Below are positions 16,854 to 25,758 of a stretch of 64,000 nucleotides of DNA, piece by piece. The position numbers and the translations under genes were made by a program. The notes under the pieces are model-generated. The model worked only from the letters and a program-made list of their open reading frames with translations, did not search any database and was not told the DNA's origin. The stretch lies in the NCBI RefSeq assembly GCF_001748085.1, contig NZ_BBZK01000015.1:1-64000 (forward strand), written 5' to 3'. This DNA is from Streptomyces sp. TP-A0874 (GTDB taxonomy: Bacteria; Actinomycetota; Actinomycetes; Streptomycetales; Streptomycetaceae). How positions within the stretch are numbered: the stretch's first letter is position 1; each line of letters starts with the position of its first letter.

Positions 16854-17679
16854 GGGCCCCTCCTCGTGGGGTGGCGGCGGGGTCGGCCGGGTAGCTGTGC
16901 AGGTCGGCTTCGATGCGGGAGGCGGTGGAGAGCAGCGGCGGGAGCAACTGGCGGCGGATGTCCTCGACGCTGGTCCGGTTGGCGTGGGTGGAGATGTTCA
17001 CAGCCGCGAAGGTGACGCCGGATCGGGAGCGTACGGGCACCGCCACCGCGCGGAGTCCCTGCTCGAGTTCCTGGTCGACGATGGACCAGCCCTGCTTGCG
17101 CACCTGCGCCAGGTCCGCCCGCAGCGCTTCCGGTTCGGTGAGGCTGTGGCTGGTCCAGGCGGTGAGGGGGGTCCGGGCGAGGTACTCCTCCAACTCCTCC
17201 TCGGGGAGCCCGGCGAGGAGGATCCTCCCCATGGAGGTCAGGTGGGCCGGGAGGCGGGTGCCGACACCGATCGCGATCGCGATGATCCGCGTTATGGAGA
17301 CCCGGGCCGCGTAGACGATGTCGTCGCCGTCCAGGATGGAGAGCGAGGACGACTCGTGGACCTCGGTGGCCAGTTGCTGCAGGTGGGGCTCGGCCACGTC
17401 CCGGATGGACAGCCGGGAGAGGTACCGGTAGCCCAGGTCCAGCACCCGGGCGCGTAGTTGGTAAACGCCCCGGTCGTGGTCGTGGTCCACGTAGCCCAAC
17501 TGCGCGAGGGTCAGGAGGAACCGTCGGGCGGTGGCGGGGGCCATGTCCGTGGCGCGGGCCACCTCGCTGAGGGTCATCCGCGGGTGTTCCGCGTCGAAGG
17601 CGTTGACGATGGCCAGCCCCCGGGCGAGCGACTGGACGAAGTCCGTGTCGCGGGGTGAGCGTCGAGTCCCGTCGGTCAT
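16846..17679 (-). CDS. IclR-family regulator (PcaR/PobR-like), first of a pair
   Basis: A 277-residue IclR regulator, similar along its whole length to the next gene and probably a tandem duplicate. The winged helix is in residues 15-80 (FVQSLARGLAIVNAFDAEHPRMTLSEVARATD), and the effector domain follows with YAARVSITRIIAIAIGVGTRLPAH and FAAVNISTHAN. I chose the ATG at 17679 (MTDGTRRSPRDTD) because conserved sequence begins there; a longer frame upstream is unconserved-looking. The 320-base divergent region contains a tandem palindrome at 17760-17780. Confidence 0.88.
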   Translation of the reverse strand: MTDGTRRSPRDTDFVQSLARGLAIVNAFDAEHPRMTLSEVARATDMAPATARRFLLTLAQLGYVDHDHDRGVYQLRARVLDLGYRYLSRLSIRDVAEPHLQQLATEVHESSSLSILDGDDIVYAARVSITRIIAIAIGVGTRLPAHLTSMGRILLAGLPEEELEEYLARTPLTAWTSHSLTEPEALRADLAQVRKQGWSIVDQELEQGLRAVAVPVRSRSGVTFAAVNISTHANRTSVEDIRRQLLPPLLSTASRIEADLHSYPADPAATPRGGAHA

Positions 17680-17759
17680 CCGGTCCCGCTTTCTGCTTCT
17701 GCGGCAGGGGTGTGGGTGCGTGGAATGGTGGCCAGCACCTCGTTGACCCATGCCGAACC

Positions 17760-17780
17760 CATGCGCATGTCATGCGCATG
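17760..17780. promoter_or_regulatory. Tandem palindromic operator candidate, CATGCGCATG twice
   Basis: The 10-bp palindrome CATGCGCATG occurs at 17760-17769 and again at 17771-17780, an 11-base period that places both copies on the same helix face. It lies 80 bases upstream of the IclR pair and 220 bases upstream of the MFS gene. It is a good candidate for an IclR-dimer site; this is inference from symmetry and position. Confidence 0.55.
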
Positions 17781-17925
17781 TCGCACGCTAGTCGCCAAAG
17801 CGAAGAAATGGCAACGCGGCCGCCGCTCGTCCGACTCGACGATCCTCGCCTCAGACGCGGCGGGAAGTCCATTCAAAGGCATTGTCAGCACCATCCGGCC
17901 TCTCACGATCTTTCGAACCCACCCC

Positions 17926-17954
17926 TTGACGGCACCAATCGGCAGTTCTACGGT
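17926..17954 (+). promoter_or_regulatory. Promoter for the MFS/oxygenase cluster
   Basis: TTGACG at 17926-17931 and TACGGT at 17949-17954 are separated by 17 bases, a good SigHrdB-type promoter. It would give a leader of about 40 bases before the GTG at 18000. Confidence 0.55.
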
Positions 17955-17999
17955 GCAATCACTTTACGCACCAACGTTCGACATGCGAAAGGGGGACCG

Positions 18000-19214
18000 G
18001 TGGATACTCCTCATCCGAACCGCTCCCGATCGGGCGTTCCCAGGGGCTTCGCACCAACGCTCGCGCTGTCGATGGGTGTCGGCCCGCTGGCCCTCTACGG
18101 ACTCACCGCCACCGCCCCGTTGGTCACGGCCGACCTCGGGCTCAGCCGAGCCGGTCTCGGCTCACTGCCGACCGCGGCGTTCCTGACGGCCGCCCTGCTC
18201 TCGCCCCTGGTGGGCCGCTGCGCGGATCTCTTCAGTCCGCGGACGGTCCTCGCGGTGCTGTTCGGCGTGGCGGGACTGGCCCTCCTCGGTACGGCGAGCG
18301 CCGCGTCCTACGGCTGGCTGCTGGCGGCGGTCGCGCTCTGCGGTGCGGCCCAGGCCATGTCCAACCCGGTCACCAACCAGCTCATCGCGGCCCACGTCCC
18401 GCGGGGACGGCGCGGCCACCTGATGGGCCTGAAGCAGTCCGGGGTGCAGATGAGCCAGTTCGCGGCCGGCCTGCTGCTGCCGAGCGCCGCGCTGCTGTGG
18501 GGCTGGCGCGGAGCGGTGGCCCTGGCGGCCGTCGCCGCCGGGGTGGGCCTGGCGCTACTGCCGAGTTCGGTCCCCGCCGGGCGTCCGGCGCCACCGGCCG
18601 GCGGGGAGGGCGGATCAGGCGGACTGCCGCCGGTCGTCTGGTGGCTCACCGGTTACGCGTTCGCCGCCGGTGCGGCGCTGCAGGCCACCAACGTCTACCT
18701 GCCCCTGTACGGCTTCGAGCGGCTGGAGATGTCGGTGCGGACCGCTGGGCTCACCGCGGCCATCGCCGGCGGTATCGGCCTGGTCGCCCGGATCACCTGG
18801 GGCCGGATAGCCGACCGGGCGCAGCACTCCCGCGGCCCGCTGCTCACCCTGGCGGTCGTCGCCGCACTCGCCTCCTGCCTGCTGCTCGCGGCGGAGCAAC
18901 TCCACACCCCGGCGCTCATCTGGGGCGGCACCGCCCTGTTCGGGGCGAGCGGCATCGCCGCCAACGTCGTCCTGATGCTCGCGCTGATGCGGGCCACGCC
19001 CGTCCACACCGTCGGCATCGCCTCCGGGATCCTCGCCGTCGGGCTGTACCTGGGATTCGCGGTCGGCCCCATGGCCTTCGGCCTCATCGTCGACCACACC
19101 GGCTCCTACCCCTCGGCCTGGCTCACCGTGATGGGAGCCAACGCCGTCGCCGCGGTCCTCGCGCTCTTCCCACGCCGCGAGCACCGCCCCACTCCAGCTC
19201 TCCGGCCGGCCTGA
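18000..19214 (+). CDS. Major facilitator superfamily transporter
   Basis: A 404-residue porter with about 12 membrane helices. It starts in a short polar leader, then GFAPTLALSMGVGPLALYGLTATAPL, with a charged loop of the MFS A-motif type after helix 2 (GRCADLFSPRTV). The central loop PSSVPAGRPAPPAGGEGGSGG divides two six-helix halves. The GTG at 18000 has AAAGGGGG directly upstream. Promoter, start and divergent regulators make it the first gene of the cluster. It probably moves the cluster's substrate or product, which would make it a second transporter beside the ABC system. Confidence 0.8.
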   Translation: MDTPHPNRSRSGVPRGFAPTLALSMGVGPLALYGLTATAPLVTADLGLSRAGLGSLPTAAFLTAALLSPLVGRCADLFSPRTVLAVLFGVAGLALLGTASAASYGWLLAAVALCGAAQAMSNPVTNQLIAAHVPRGRRGHLMGLKQSGVQMSQFAAGLLLPSAALLWGWRGAVALAAVAAGVGLALLPSSVPAGRPAPPAGGEGGSGGLPPVVWWLTGYAFAAGAALQATNVYLPLYGFERLEMSVRTAGLTAAIAGGIGLVARITWGRIADRAQHSRGPLLTLAVVAALASCLLLAAEQLHTPALIWGGTALFGASGIAANVVLMLALMRATPVHTVGIASGILAVGLYLGFAVGPMAFGLIVDHTGSYPSAWLTVMGANAVAAVLALFPRREHRPTPALRPA

Positions 19215-19257
19215 CGGCCCACGACCGGCTTGGCGGAAACACACCAGAGAGGTAGAC

Positions 19258-20553
19258 ATGCTCACTCAAGACCAGAACGAACTCCTCACCCGGACCGGCC
19301 CCGGCACCCCGATGGGTGACCTGTTCCGCCGCTACTGGATACCGGCGCTGCTGGCGGAGGAGATCGCCGAGCCGGACTGCCCCCCGGTCCGGGTCAAGCT
19401 GCTGGGCGAGCAGCTCATCGCCTTCCGGGACTCGCAGGGCCGCATCGGCCTGCTCGACGAGTTCTGCAGCCACCGCACCGCGTCGCTCTTCTTCGGCCGC
19501 AACGAGGAGTGCGGGCTGCGCTGCTCGTACCACGGCTGGAAGTACGACGTGGACGGCAACTGCGTCGACATGCCCTCCGAGCCGGAGGGTTCGGCGTTCA
19601 AGGAGCGCATCAAGCAGCGCTCGTACCCCTGCGTGGAGCGCGGCGGTGTCATCTGGACGTACATGGGGCCCGCCGAGCAGAAGCCCGCGCCGCCGGAGCT
19701 CGAGTGGGCCATGCTCGACGACGACCAGCGGTTCGTCTCCAAGCGCCTCCAGGAGTCCAACTACCTCCAGGCGATGGAGGGCGGCATCGACTCCAGCCAC
19801 GTCTCCTTCGCCCACCGCTTCAACATCGACGACGACCCGATGCACGCCGGCACCGCGGGCCTGGAGTACATCAAGGCGGACACCCGGCCGAAGTTCGAGG
19901 TCGTGGAGTCCGACGGCGGACTGGTGATCGGGGCCCGGAGGGTCGTCGACGAGGAGAGCTACTACTGGCGGATCACCCAGTGGATCATGCCCTGGTACAC
20001 GATCATCCCGCCGTTCGGCACCCACAACCCGCTCGGCGGACACGCCTGGGTCCCCATCGACGACGAGAACTGCTGGGCCTGGAGCATCAACTACCACCCC
20101 ACCCGCCCGCTCCGGGAGGACGAACTGGCGGCCATGCGCGCCGGTGACGGGATCCACGTCAAGTACGTCCCCGGGACCTACCGCCCGGTGGCCAACCGGG
20201 AGAACGACTTCCTCATCGACCGGCAGGCCCAGCGCGAGGGCCGGAGCTTCAGCGGTGTGGAGGGCATCTCCATGCAGGACGCCTCGCTCCAGGAGAGCAT
20301 GGGCCGCATCTGCGATCGCACCAAGGAGCGGCTGGGCACCAGCGACGCCGGCATCATCCTGGCCCGGCGCAGGCTCCTCGCCGCGCTGGAGGAACTCCAG
20401 GAGAGCGGCGACGACGCGGAGCTGCCGGGCACCGACCCGGAGCACCAGCGGGTCCGCTCCACCTCCATGGTCCTGCCGACCTCCGTGCCCTTCCAGGAAG
20501 GAGCACGCGATGCCCTGGTCGCCGTGCCGGGAGAGGACTTCGTCTCCATCTGA
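19258..20553 (+). CDS. Rieske non-heme iron oxygenase, large subunit
   Basis: A 431-residue oxygenase component of the phthalate/phenoxybenzoate-dioxygenase class, which hydroxylates or O-demethylates aromatic substrates. The Rieske 2Fe-2S motif is CSHRTASLFFG followed by CSYHGWKY near residues 69-91. The mononuclear iron region is YLQAMEGGIDSSHVSFAHR near residues 165-187, with the conserved aspartate and two histidines. The C-terminal half has the LigXa-type region (ENDFLIDRQAQREG). It begins 44 bases after the MFS stop with GAGAGG upstream. The matching reductase is five genes downstream at 25759-26817. The substrate cannot be read from the sequence. Confidence 0.92.
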   Translation: MLTQDQNELLTRTGPGTPMGDLFRRYWIPALLAEEIAEPDCPPVRVKLLGEQLIAFRDSQGRIGLLDEFCSHRTASLFFGRNEECGLRCSYHGWKYDVDGNCVDMPSEPEGSAFKERIKQRSYPCVERGGVIWTYMGPAEQKPAPPELEWAMLDDDQRFVSKRLQESNYLQAMEGGIDSSHVSFAHRFNIDDDPMHAGTAGLEYIKADTRPKFEVVESDGGLVIGARRVVDEESYYWRITQWIMPWYTIIPPFGTHNPLGGHAWVPIDDENCWAWSINYHPTRPLREDELAAMRAGDGIHVKYVPGTYRPVANRENDFLIDRQAQREGRSFSGVEGISMQDASLQESMGRICDRTKERLGTSDAGIILARRRLLAALEELQESGDDAELPGTDPEHQRVRSTSMVLPTSVPFQEGARDALVAVPGEDFVSI

Positions 20554-20638
20554 CTTCCGGAGGGCACCCGCCACCGGCCACGGCCGCCCCGGCGGGTGCC
20601 GCCGCTCCGACCGACTCGACAGACAAGGGAAACTGGGC

Positions 20639-21745
20639 GTGAAGGACAAGAGCAGGCCCGCGAAGGGCCGCACCACGCGGAGAGCGAGGGCCGCCGCGGC
20701 CGCTGCCACGGCCTCCCTGGCGCTGCTGGCCACCAGCTGCGCCGGCGACTCCACCGAGGCAGCCTCCGGCGGCGACGTCTGCGAGGGCAAGACGGTGCGC
20801 GTCGGCGTCACCAAGAGCGCCAGCGACGCGCCGTTCTACGTGGCCAAGGAGAAGGGCTACTTCGAGGAGCAGGGGCTGAAGGTCCGCTTCCTGCCGTTCG
20901 ACTCGGCGGCGAAGATGATCGCACCGCTCGGCTCGGGACAACTCGACGTGGGGGCGGGCGCCCCCTCCGCCGGCTTCTACAACGCCGTGGCCCGGGACGT
21001 GAAGCTGCGCATCGTCGCCGACAAGGGGTCGATGCCCGAGAACTACGGCTACATGCCGCTGATGGTCCGCAAGGACCTCTACGACAGCGGAGTCAAGAGC
21101 ATCCGCGACCTGAAGGGCCTGAAGCTCGCCGAGCCCGCGCAGGCGACCGCGACCTCCAGCACCGCCGCCGTCATGCTGGACAAGGAGGGGCTCGGCTACG
21201 ACGACGTCAAACACGAGTACCTGGGCTTCGCCGAGCATGTGACCGCCTTCCAGAACAAGGCCATCGACGCCGGGCTGACCACCGAGCCCTCCGCGAGCAT
21301 CGCCGAGAAGCAGGGCTTCGCCGTCCGGATAGCCACCCCGCCGGACTACTACGACAACCAGCAACTGGCCGTGGTGCTCTACGGCGGCGCGTTCGCCGAG
21401 AAGGACAGCCAGGTGGGCAACTGCTTCATGACCGCCTACCTCCGCGGCGCCCGCGACTACACGGCCGCGATGTCCGACGGCAAGGTGACCGGCAAGGGCT
21501 CCGAGGAGATCGTCCGCATCGTCAGCGAGGCCACCGGCATCGAGCCGAAGCTGTACCAGTCGCTGGTGGCGAACTACGTCCACCCGGACGGGAAGGTCAA
21601 CGTCGAAAGCCTCCACCAGGACTACGACTTCTTCGAGAAGCAGGGCTGGCTGGAGGGCAAGGCCTCCGTCGACGACCTCGTCGACACCTCGTTCGCCGAG
21701 GCGGCCGTCAAGAAGCTCGGCCCGGCCGACAAGTCCGGCTCCTAG
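20639..21745 (+). CDS. NitT/TauT-type ABC substrate-binding lipoprotein (SsuA/NMT1-like)
   Basis: A 368-residue extracellular binding protein. The leader is KGRTTRRARAAAAAAT plus a hydrophobic core, ending in a lipobox-like LATSC with the cysteine near residue 37. The mature protein follows the NMT1/SsuA plan: VRVGVTKSASDAPFYVAKEKGYFEEQGL at the start, then the conserved LGSGQLDVGAGAPSAGFYNAV. The GTG start at 20639 is 85 bases after the oxygenase stop. Permease and ATPase follow at 22207 and 23064. Related importers carry sulfonates, nitrate, thiamin precursors and phthalate; the neighbours favour an aromatic acid or amide. Confidence 0.88.
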   Translation: MKDKSRPAKGRTTRRARAAAAAATASLALLATSCAGDSTEAASGGDVCEGKTVRVGVTKSASDAPFYVAKEKGYFEEQGLKVRFLPFDSAAKMIAPLGSGQLDVGAGAPSAGFYNAVARDVKLRIVADKGSMPENYGYMPLMVRKDLYDSGVKSIRDLKGLKLAEPAQATATSSTAAVMLDKEGLGYDDVKHEYLGFAEHVTAFQNKAIDAGLTTEPSASIAEKQGFAVRIATPPDYYDNQQLAVVLYGGAFAEKDSQVGNCFMTAYLRGARDYTAAMSDGKVTGKGSEEIVRIVSEATGIEPKLYQSLVANYVHPDGKVNVESLHQDYDFFEKQGWLEGKASVDDLVDTSFAEAAVKKLGPADKSGS

Positions 21746-22206
21746 CACCGCATCAGGCGATGTCCGCCCCGTCGCGACGCCCGGCGCGCGTCCCCCCGGC
21801 CACCACCGGGAGGCGCCCGCCCGCCGCGTTCACCGGAAGTCCCGGTGGATCCAGTACGAGGACTTCCGGCCGCCGTGCGGCCACCCGCGCCGGACGCCGC
21901 TCCCGGACGGGCGGACGCTGCCCGGCACTGCGCCGCTCGGTGGGTCGTTCGGCTCCCTCCGGGGACCGGACGGCACACCCCCGCCCCCGTCCCGACCCAC
22001 CACACCCGGCACGCACCACCCCGGCCCACCGCCGGCGGCTGCCCGCAGCCGCGTTGCCGGTCCGGTCCGAGTACGCGAAGTACGAGGACGCCCCTGCGAC
22101 TCGCGCTCGCAGGCCGCAGCCGCCGCAGGCCACGCCCTCCGGGCCGGCGGCGCTATCTGTCAGACAGGGCCTGGGCCACCACCGGCCCGGCCCCGAAGGA
22201 GTGCTC
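21746..22206. other. Unusually long gap inside the importer genes
   Basis: 461 bases without a credible gene between binding protein and permease. It contains a hairpin (CCGGAAGTCC at 21833-21842 with GGACTTCCGG at 21860-21869, 17-base loop), a C-rich low-complexity middle, and the palindrome CTGTCAGACAG at 22157-22167 about 40 bases before the permease start. The hairpin may attenuate expression so that the binding protein exceeds the membrane subunits. The palindrome may be an internal operator. Confidence 0.5.
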
Positions 22207-23067
22207 ATGTCCCCTCCAGCCACCTCCACCCCGACCCCCGCCACCAGCCCGGCCCGGGAGACCGCCCCCGAGAGGAGCGGTCCGCCCGCCCGCCGTGAAC
22301 CCCGGCTGAGCCCGCGGCAGCGCGACCGCCTCCTGGCCGTCGTCACCCCGCTGGCCCTCCTGCTGGTCTGGGAGGTCCTCGCCCGCACCGGCGCCATCGA
22401 CGCGCGGTTCTTCCCCGCCCCCAGCAACATCTTCCAGCGGATGATCGAGTCGGTCTCCAACGGCGAGCTGTGGGGCCACACCTGGGCCAGTCTGCGGCGA
22501 CTCTTCTTCGGCTTCTGGCTCGGTCTGGTGCCGGGCCTGCTGCTGGGCGTCGTCATGGGACTCAGCCGAGGCGTGCGGGCCGCGCTCTCGCCGCTGATCT
22601 CGGGCACCTACCCGATCCCCAAGAGCGCGCTGCTGCCGCTGATCCTGCTGGTCTTCGGGCTCGGCGAGATGTCGAAGGTCGTCATGGTGGCGATCGGCGT
22701 GTTCTACCCCGTCATCCTCAACACCACCGCCGGTGTCCTGCAGATCCAGCCGATCTACTACGACGTGGCGAAGAACTTCGGGGCCAAGCGGCTCCAGGTC
22801 TTCCGCACCGTGGCCATCCCCGGGGCCATGCCCAGCATCATGACCGGCATCGAACTGGGGGCCGGACTGGGTCTGATCCTGATCGCGATCGCCGAGATGG
22901 TGGGCGCCGAGTCGGGCCTCGGCTTCATGATCTGGAACGCCTGGCAGCTCTACTCGGTCGAGACGATGTACGTCGGCCTGCTGGTCATCGCCCTCATCGG
23001 GTACGTCATGTCGCTGCTGCTCGACTCGATCGCCCGCGCCATCACCCCCTGGAAGGCCGACCGATGA
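22207..23067 (+). CDS. NitT/TauT-type ABC transporter permease (SsuC-like)
   Basis: A 286-residue inner-membrane permease with about six helices after a 45-residue cytosolic leader rich in proline and threonine. The coupling motif EAA-like segment is KNFGAKRLQVFRTVAIPGAMPSIMTG near residues 190-215. The ATG at 22207 has AAGGAG at 22195-22200. Its stop overlaps the ATPase start (ATGA), so the two are coupled. Confidence 0.9.
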   Translation: MSPPATSTPTPATSPARETAPERSGPPARREPRLSPRQRDRLLAVVTPLALLLVWEVLARTGAIDARFFPAPSNIFQRMIESVSNGELWGHTWASLRRLFFGFWLGLVPGLLLGVVMGLSRGVRAALSPLISGTYPIPKSALLPLILLVFGLGEMSKVVMVAIGVFYPVILNTTAGVLQIQPIYYDVAKNFGAKRLQVFRTVAIPGAMPSIMTGIELGAGLGLILIAIAEMVGAESGLGFMIWNAWQLYSVETMYVGLLVIALIGYVMSLLLDSIARAITPWKADR

Positions 23068-23978
23068 CGAACCAGAAGGGCATCACCACGCTGCCGGGCG
23101 CGGAGCCGGGCGCCGCCGCGGAGAAGCCGTCCACCACCGACACCCCCGCCGGCGCACCCTCCCCGGCCGCCGACATCAAGATCACCACGCGGGGGCTGCG
23201 CAAGGAGTTCCGCACCCAGGGCGGTGTGGTCACCGCGCTCGACTCCCTCGACCTGGACATCCCCCGGGGCCAGTTCTTCATGATCGTCGGCCCCAGCGGA
23301 TGCGGTAAGACCACCCTGCTGCGCATCCTCGCCCGACTGGAGAAGGAGACCAGCGGGCACGTCGAGGTGTGCGGGCCGACCGCCGGCCGCCCCGAGAACT
23401 CCCTGGTCTTCCAGGGCGACTCGCTCTTCCCCTGGATGACCGTCCGGGAGAACGCCTCCTACGGGCTGCGTATGCGCCGGGCCCCGGAGAGCCAGATCCA
23501 GGAGACCGTCGGCCACTACCTGGCCAAGACCGGGCTGACCCAGTTCGCCGACTGCTATCCGCACCAGCTCTCCGGCGGTATGCGACAGCGTGTCTCCATC
23601 GCCCGCGCCTTCGCCAACGACCCCGACATCCTGCTGATGGACGAACCGTTCTCGGCGCTCGACGAGCAGAACAAGACGCTGCTCCAGGAAGAACTCCTGC
23701 GGATCTGGGAGGAGACCCGCAAGACGGTCGTCTTCATCACGCACAGCGTCGACGAGGCGGTGACCCTCGGCGACCGGATCATGGTGATGACCGCGCGCCC
23801 GGGCCGCGCCAAGGCGTTCTTCGACGTCCCCTTCGAGCGCCCCCGGCACGTCCTCGAACTGCGGCAGCAGCCGGAGTACGGCGAGATGGTCTACGACATC
23901 TGGCAGCACCTCCGCGAAGAGGTCGACAACAGCCAGGCCGCTCCCCCTCCCCCCAAGCGCCGGAGGTTCCGGCGATGA
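23064..23978 (+). CDS. NitT/TauT-type ABC transporter ATP-binding protein (SsuB-like)
   Basis: A 304-residue ATPase. After about 40 residues of low complexity comes the fold: Walker A GPSGCGKTT, Q-loop VFQGDSLFPWMTV, signature LSGGMRQRVSIARA, Walker B ILLMDEPFSALD, and H-loop FITHSVDEA. The downstream extension after RPRHVLELRQ is the SsuB/TauB kind. It overlaps genes on both sides by four bases (ATGA). Confidence 0.93.
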   Translation: MTNQKGITTLPGAEPGAAAEKPSTTDTPAGAPSPAADIKITTRGLRKEFRTQGGVVTALDSLDLDIPRGQFFMIVGPSGCGKTTLLRILARLEKETSGHVEVCGPTAGRPENSLVFQGDSLFPWMTVRENASYGLRMRRAPESQIQETVGHYLAKTGLTQFADCYPHQLSGGMRQRVSIARAFANDPDILLMDEPFSALDEQNKTLLQEELLRIWEETRKTVVFITHSVDEAVTLGDRIMVMTARPGRAKAFFDVPFERPRHVLELRQQPEYGEMVYDIWQHLREEVDNSQAAPPPPKRRRFRR

Positions 23979-25201
23979 CGGCGATCCTGCCCAACACCGC
24001 CCTGGCCGCCGTGGCCCTCCCCGAGGGCGGCACCGAGGTCCGCTCCTTCCCGCTGCCGCCGAGCGGTGCGGAGAGCGGCTGGCTGCGGGTGGAGGCCAGC
24101 GGTGTCTGCGGCACCGACGTCTCCCTCTACGCCGAGGGGGTCGACCAGCCGACCGTCCTGGGGCACCACGTCCACGGCCGGATCACCGAGGTCGGCGATG
24201 TCGCCGCCCGGCGCTGGGGCGTCGCCCCCGGAGACCGGGTGGTGGTGGAGGAGTACCTGCCGTGCCGGGACTGCGAGCAGTGCGCCGCGGGACGGTACCG
24301 GCTCTGCCCGCGCACCGACCTGTGGCAGGGCGGCCGCCGCGTCGGCCTCGTCCCCACCGACGACGAACCCTCGCTGTGGGGCGGCAACGCCCAGTACCTG
24401 CACCTGCCGCCGGAGGCCGTGGTCCACCCGGTGCCGGAGGAGGTCCCGGAGGAGCTCACCGCCTGGACCCTGCCGCTGGCCAACGCGCTCGACTGGGTCC
24501 TGGGCGCCGGGCAGCTCCGGAGCGGCGAGACGGTCGTGGTGCTGGGGCCCGGCCACCACGGGCTCGCCGCCGTCACCGCCGCCCTGCACGGCGGGGCCGG
24601 CGAGGTCCTCGTGGCCGGGCTTCCGCAGGACCGAGCCAGGCTCGCGATCGCCGCCGACCTGGGGGCGGACACCGTGGAACTCCCCGGAGCCGCACCGGCC
24701 ACCGGGCCGCCGGACACGGACCCGGATTCCGACCGGCCGCGAGGGGAGGCCGCCGCGGACTCCGAGAAGGCACTGCGCGAGCACGTCACCCGCCTCACCG
24801 GAGGTCGGATGGCCGACGTCGTCCTGGACCTCACCGGCTCCCGGGCCGCGACCGCCACCGGGGCCCTGGAGCTGCTCGCCCACGGAGGCCGGGTCGTCGT
24901 GGCGGGCGGCACCGGGGCGGCCCCCTCCCCCCTGGACACCGGGCGGCTGACCCGGCTCAACGCGACCATCCGCGGGGTGCGCGGCCGGGCACCGGCACGG
25001 GTCACCCAGAGCATCCAGCTCCTGGCCACCGACGGATCGACGCTGGCGAAGGTACCGACCGTCCACCTGCCGCTCGGCGAGGTCGGCCCGATGCTCGACC
25101 GGCTGGCGGCCGGTACGGGTCCGCAGACGCCGCATGTCGTCGTCCGGCCGTGGGCCGAACCCGATCGGACAACAGGTCAAGAGCGAGAGGAAATCCGATG
25201 A
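23975..25201 (+). CDS. Zinc-dependent medium-chain dehydrogenase
   Basis: A 408-residue MDR-family alcohol or polyol dehydrogenase. The catalytic-zinc cysteine is in SGVCGTDVSLYAEG near residue 46, and the second ligand region is LGHHVHGRITEVG. The four structural-zinc cysteines are in CRDCEQCAAGRYRLC near residues 96-110. The Rossmann loop is VVVLGPGHHGLAAV near residue 188, where the usual GxGxxG reads GPGHHG. A 30-residue acidic insertion (TGPPDTDPDSD) follows the nucleotide fold. ATGA overlaps tie it to the ATPase and to the following gene. It may oxidise an alcohol or diol released by the oxygenase. Confidence 0.85.
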   Translation: MTAILPNTALAAVALPEGGTEVRSFPLPPSGAESGWLRVEASGVCGTDVSLYAEGVDQPTVLGHHVHGRITEVGDVAARRWGVAPGDRVVVEEYLPCRDCEQCAAGRYRLCPRTDLWQGGRRVGLVPTDDEPSLWGGNAQYLHLPPEAVVHPVPEEVPEELTAWTLPLANALDWVLGAGQLRSGETVVVLGPGHHGLAAVTAALHGGAGEVLVAGLPQDRARLAIAADLGADTVELPGAAPATGPPDTDPDSDRPRGEAAADSEKALREHVTRLTGGRMADVVLDLTGSRAATATGALELLAHGGRVVVAGGTGAAPSPLDTGRLTRLNATIRGVRGRAPARVTQSIQLLATDGSTLAKVPTVHLPLGEVGPMLDRLAAGTGPQTPHVVVRPWAEPDRTTGQEREEIR

Positions 25202-25707
25202 ACAGCACACGGCGCTCCTACGAGGCGAACGTTCTCGTCGTGCCGCTCGGCGCCGACGCCGTACGCACCCAGGAGGCGTTCGCCGACCGCGGCCTGGACC
25301 GGGTGATGACCGTGCACGGCGTCGCCGAACTCGGCTCAACGGACCGCGCGGACATCAGGCTCGCCTGCGCACCGCTGCACCGGGACGGCTGGCGGCCCTC
25401 GGCCACCGGACTCGACGTCGACGCCCTGGTGGACGGGGCCGACATGGTGGTGCTGCTCGCCAGCGACCTCGCGGAGGTGCCACCGACGCTCTGCCACGCC
25501 GTCGCGGACGCCGCCCGCGCGCAGGGCTTGCTGATAGCCGCCCTGATCGTCGGCTCGGAGAACTGGGACACCCCGCGCGGCAACACCGCGATGGCCGCGC
25601 TGCGGGAGGCCGCCGACATGCTCGTCGTGGTGCGCGGCGTGGCGCTCGCCGCCCCCTTCCTCGACGTCCTGCGCGGTGGCGCCCGCGAACCCGTGGCAGC
25701 CCCGTAA
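25198..25707 (+). CDS. Small protein resembling a degenerate FtsZ/tubulin GTPase domain
   Basis: A 169-residue cytosolic protein. No catalytic family is obvious, but its plan follows the FtsZ N-terminal domain. A first strand VLVVPLGADAV stands where FtsZ has its glycine-rich loop. GLDRVMTVHGVAELGSTDRADIRL parallels GVEFIAVNTDAQAL. GADMVVLLA parallels GADMVFVTA. AVADAARAQGLLIAALIVG parallels the helix-strand after the signature. AMAALREAADMLVVV parallels the GIAALREEVDTLIVIPN stretch. The GTP signature GGGTGTG and the T7 loop are absent, so GTP hydrolysis and polymerisation are unlikely. It overlaps the dehydrogenase by four bases. Assignment is by eye and uncertain. Confidence 0.45.
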   Translation: MNSTRRSYEANVLVVPLGADAVRTQEAFADRGLDRVMTVHGVAELGSTDRADIRLACAPLHRDGWRPSATGLDVDALVDGADMVVLLASDLAEVPPTLCHAVADAARAQGLLIAALIVGSENWDTPRGNTAMAALREAADMLVVVRGVALAAPFLDVLRGGAREPVAAP

Positions 25708-25758
25708 GCCGCGCGCCCCCGTGTCCGCCCACAGCCCGACGTCACGATTGCGATACCG

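Noticed and set aside
21742..22029. Minus-strand frame of 95 codons in the importer gap
   Set aside because: Low-complexity Gly/Arg composition, no ribosome site and no resemblance to any protein.
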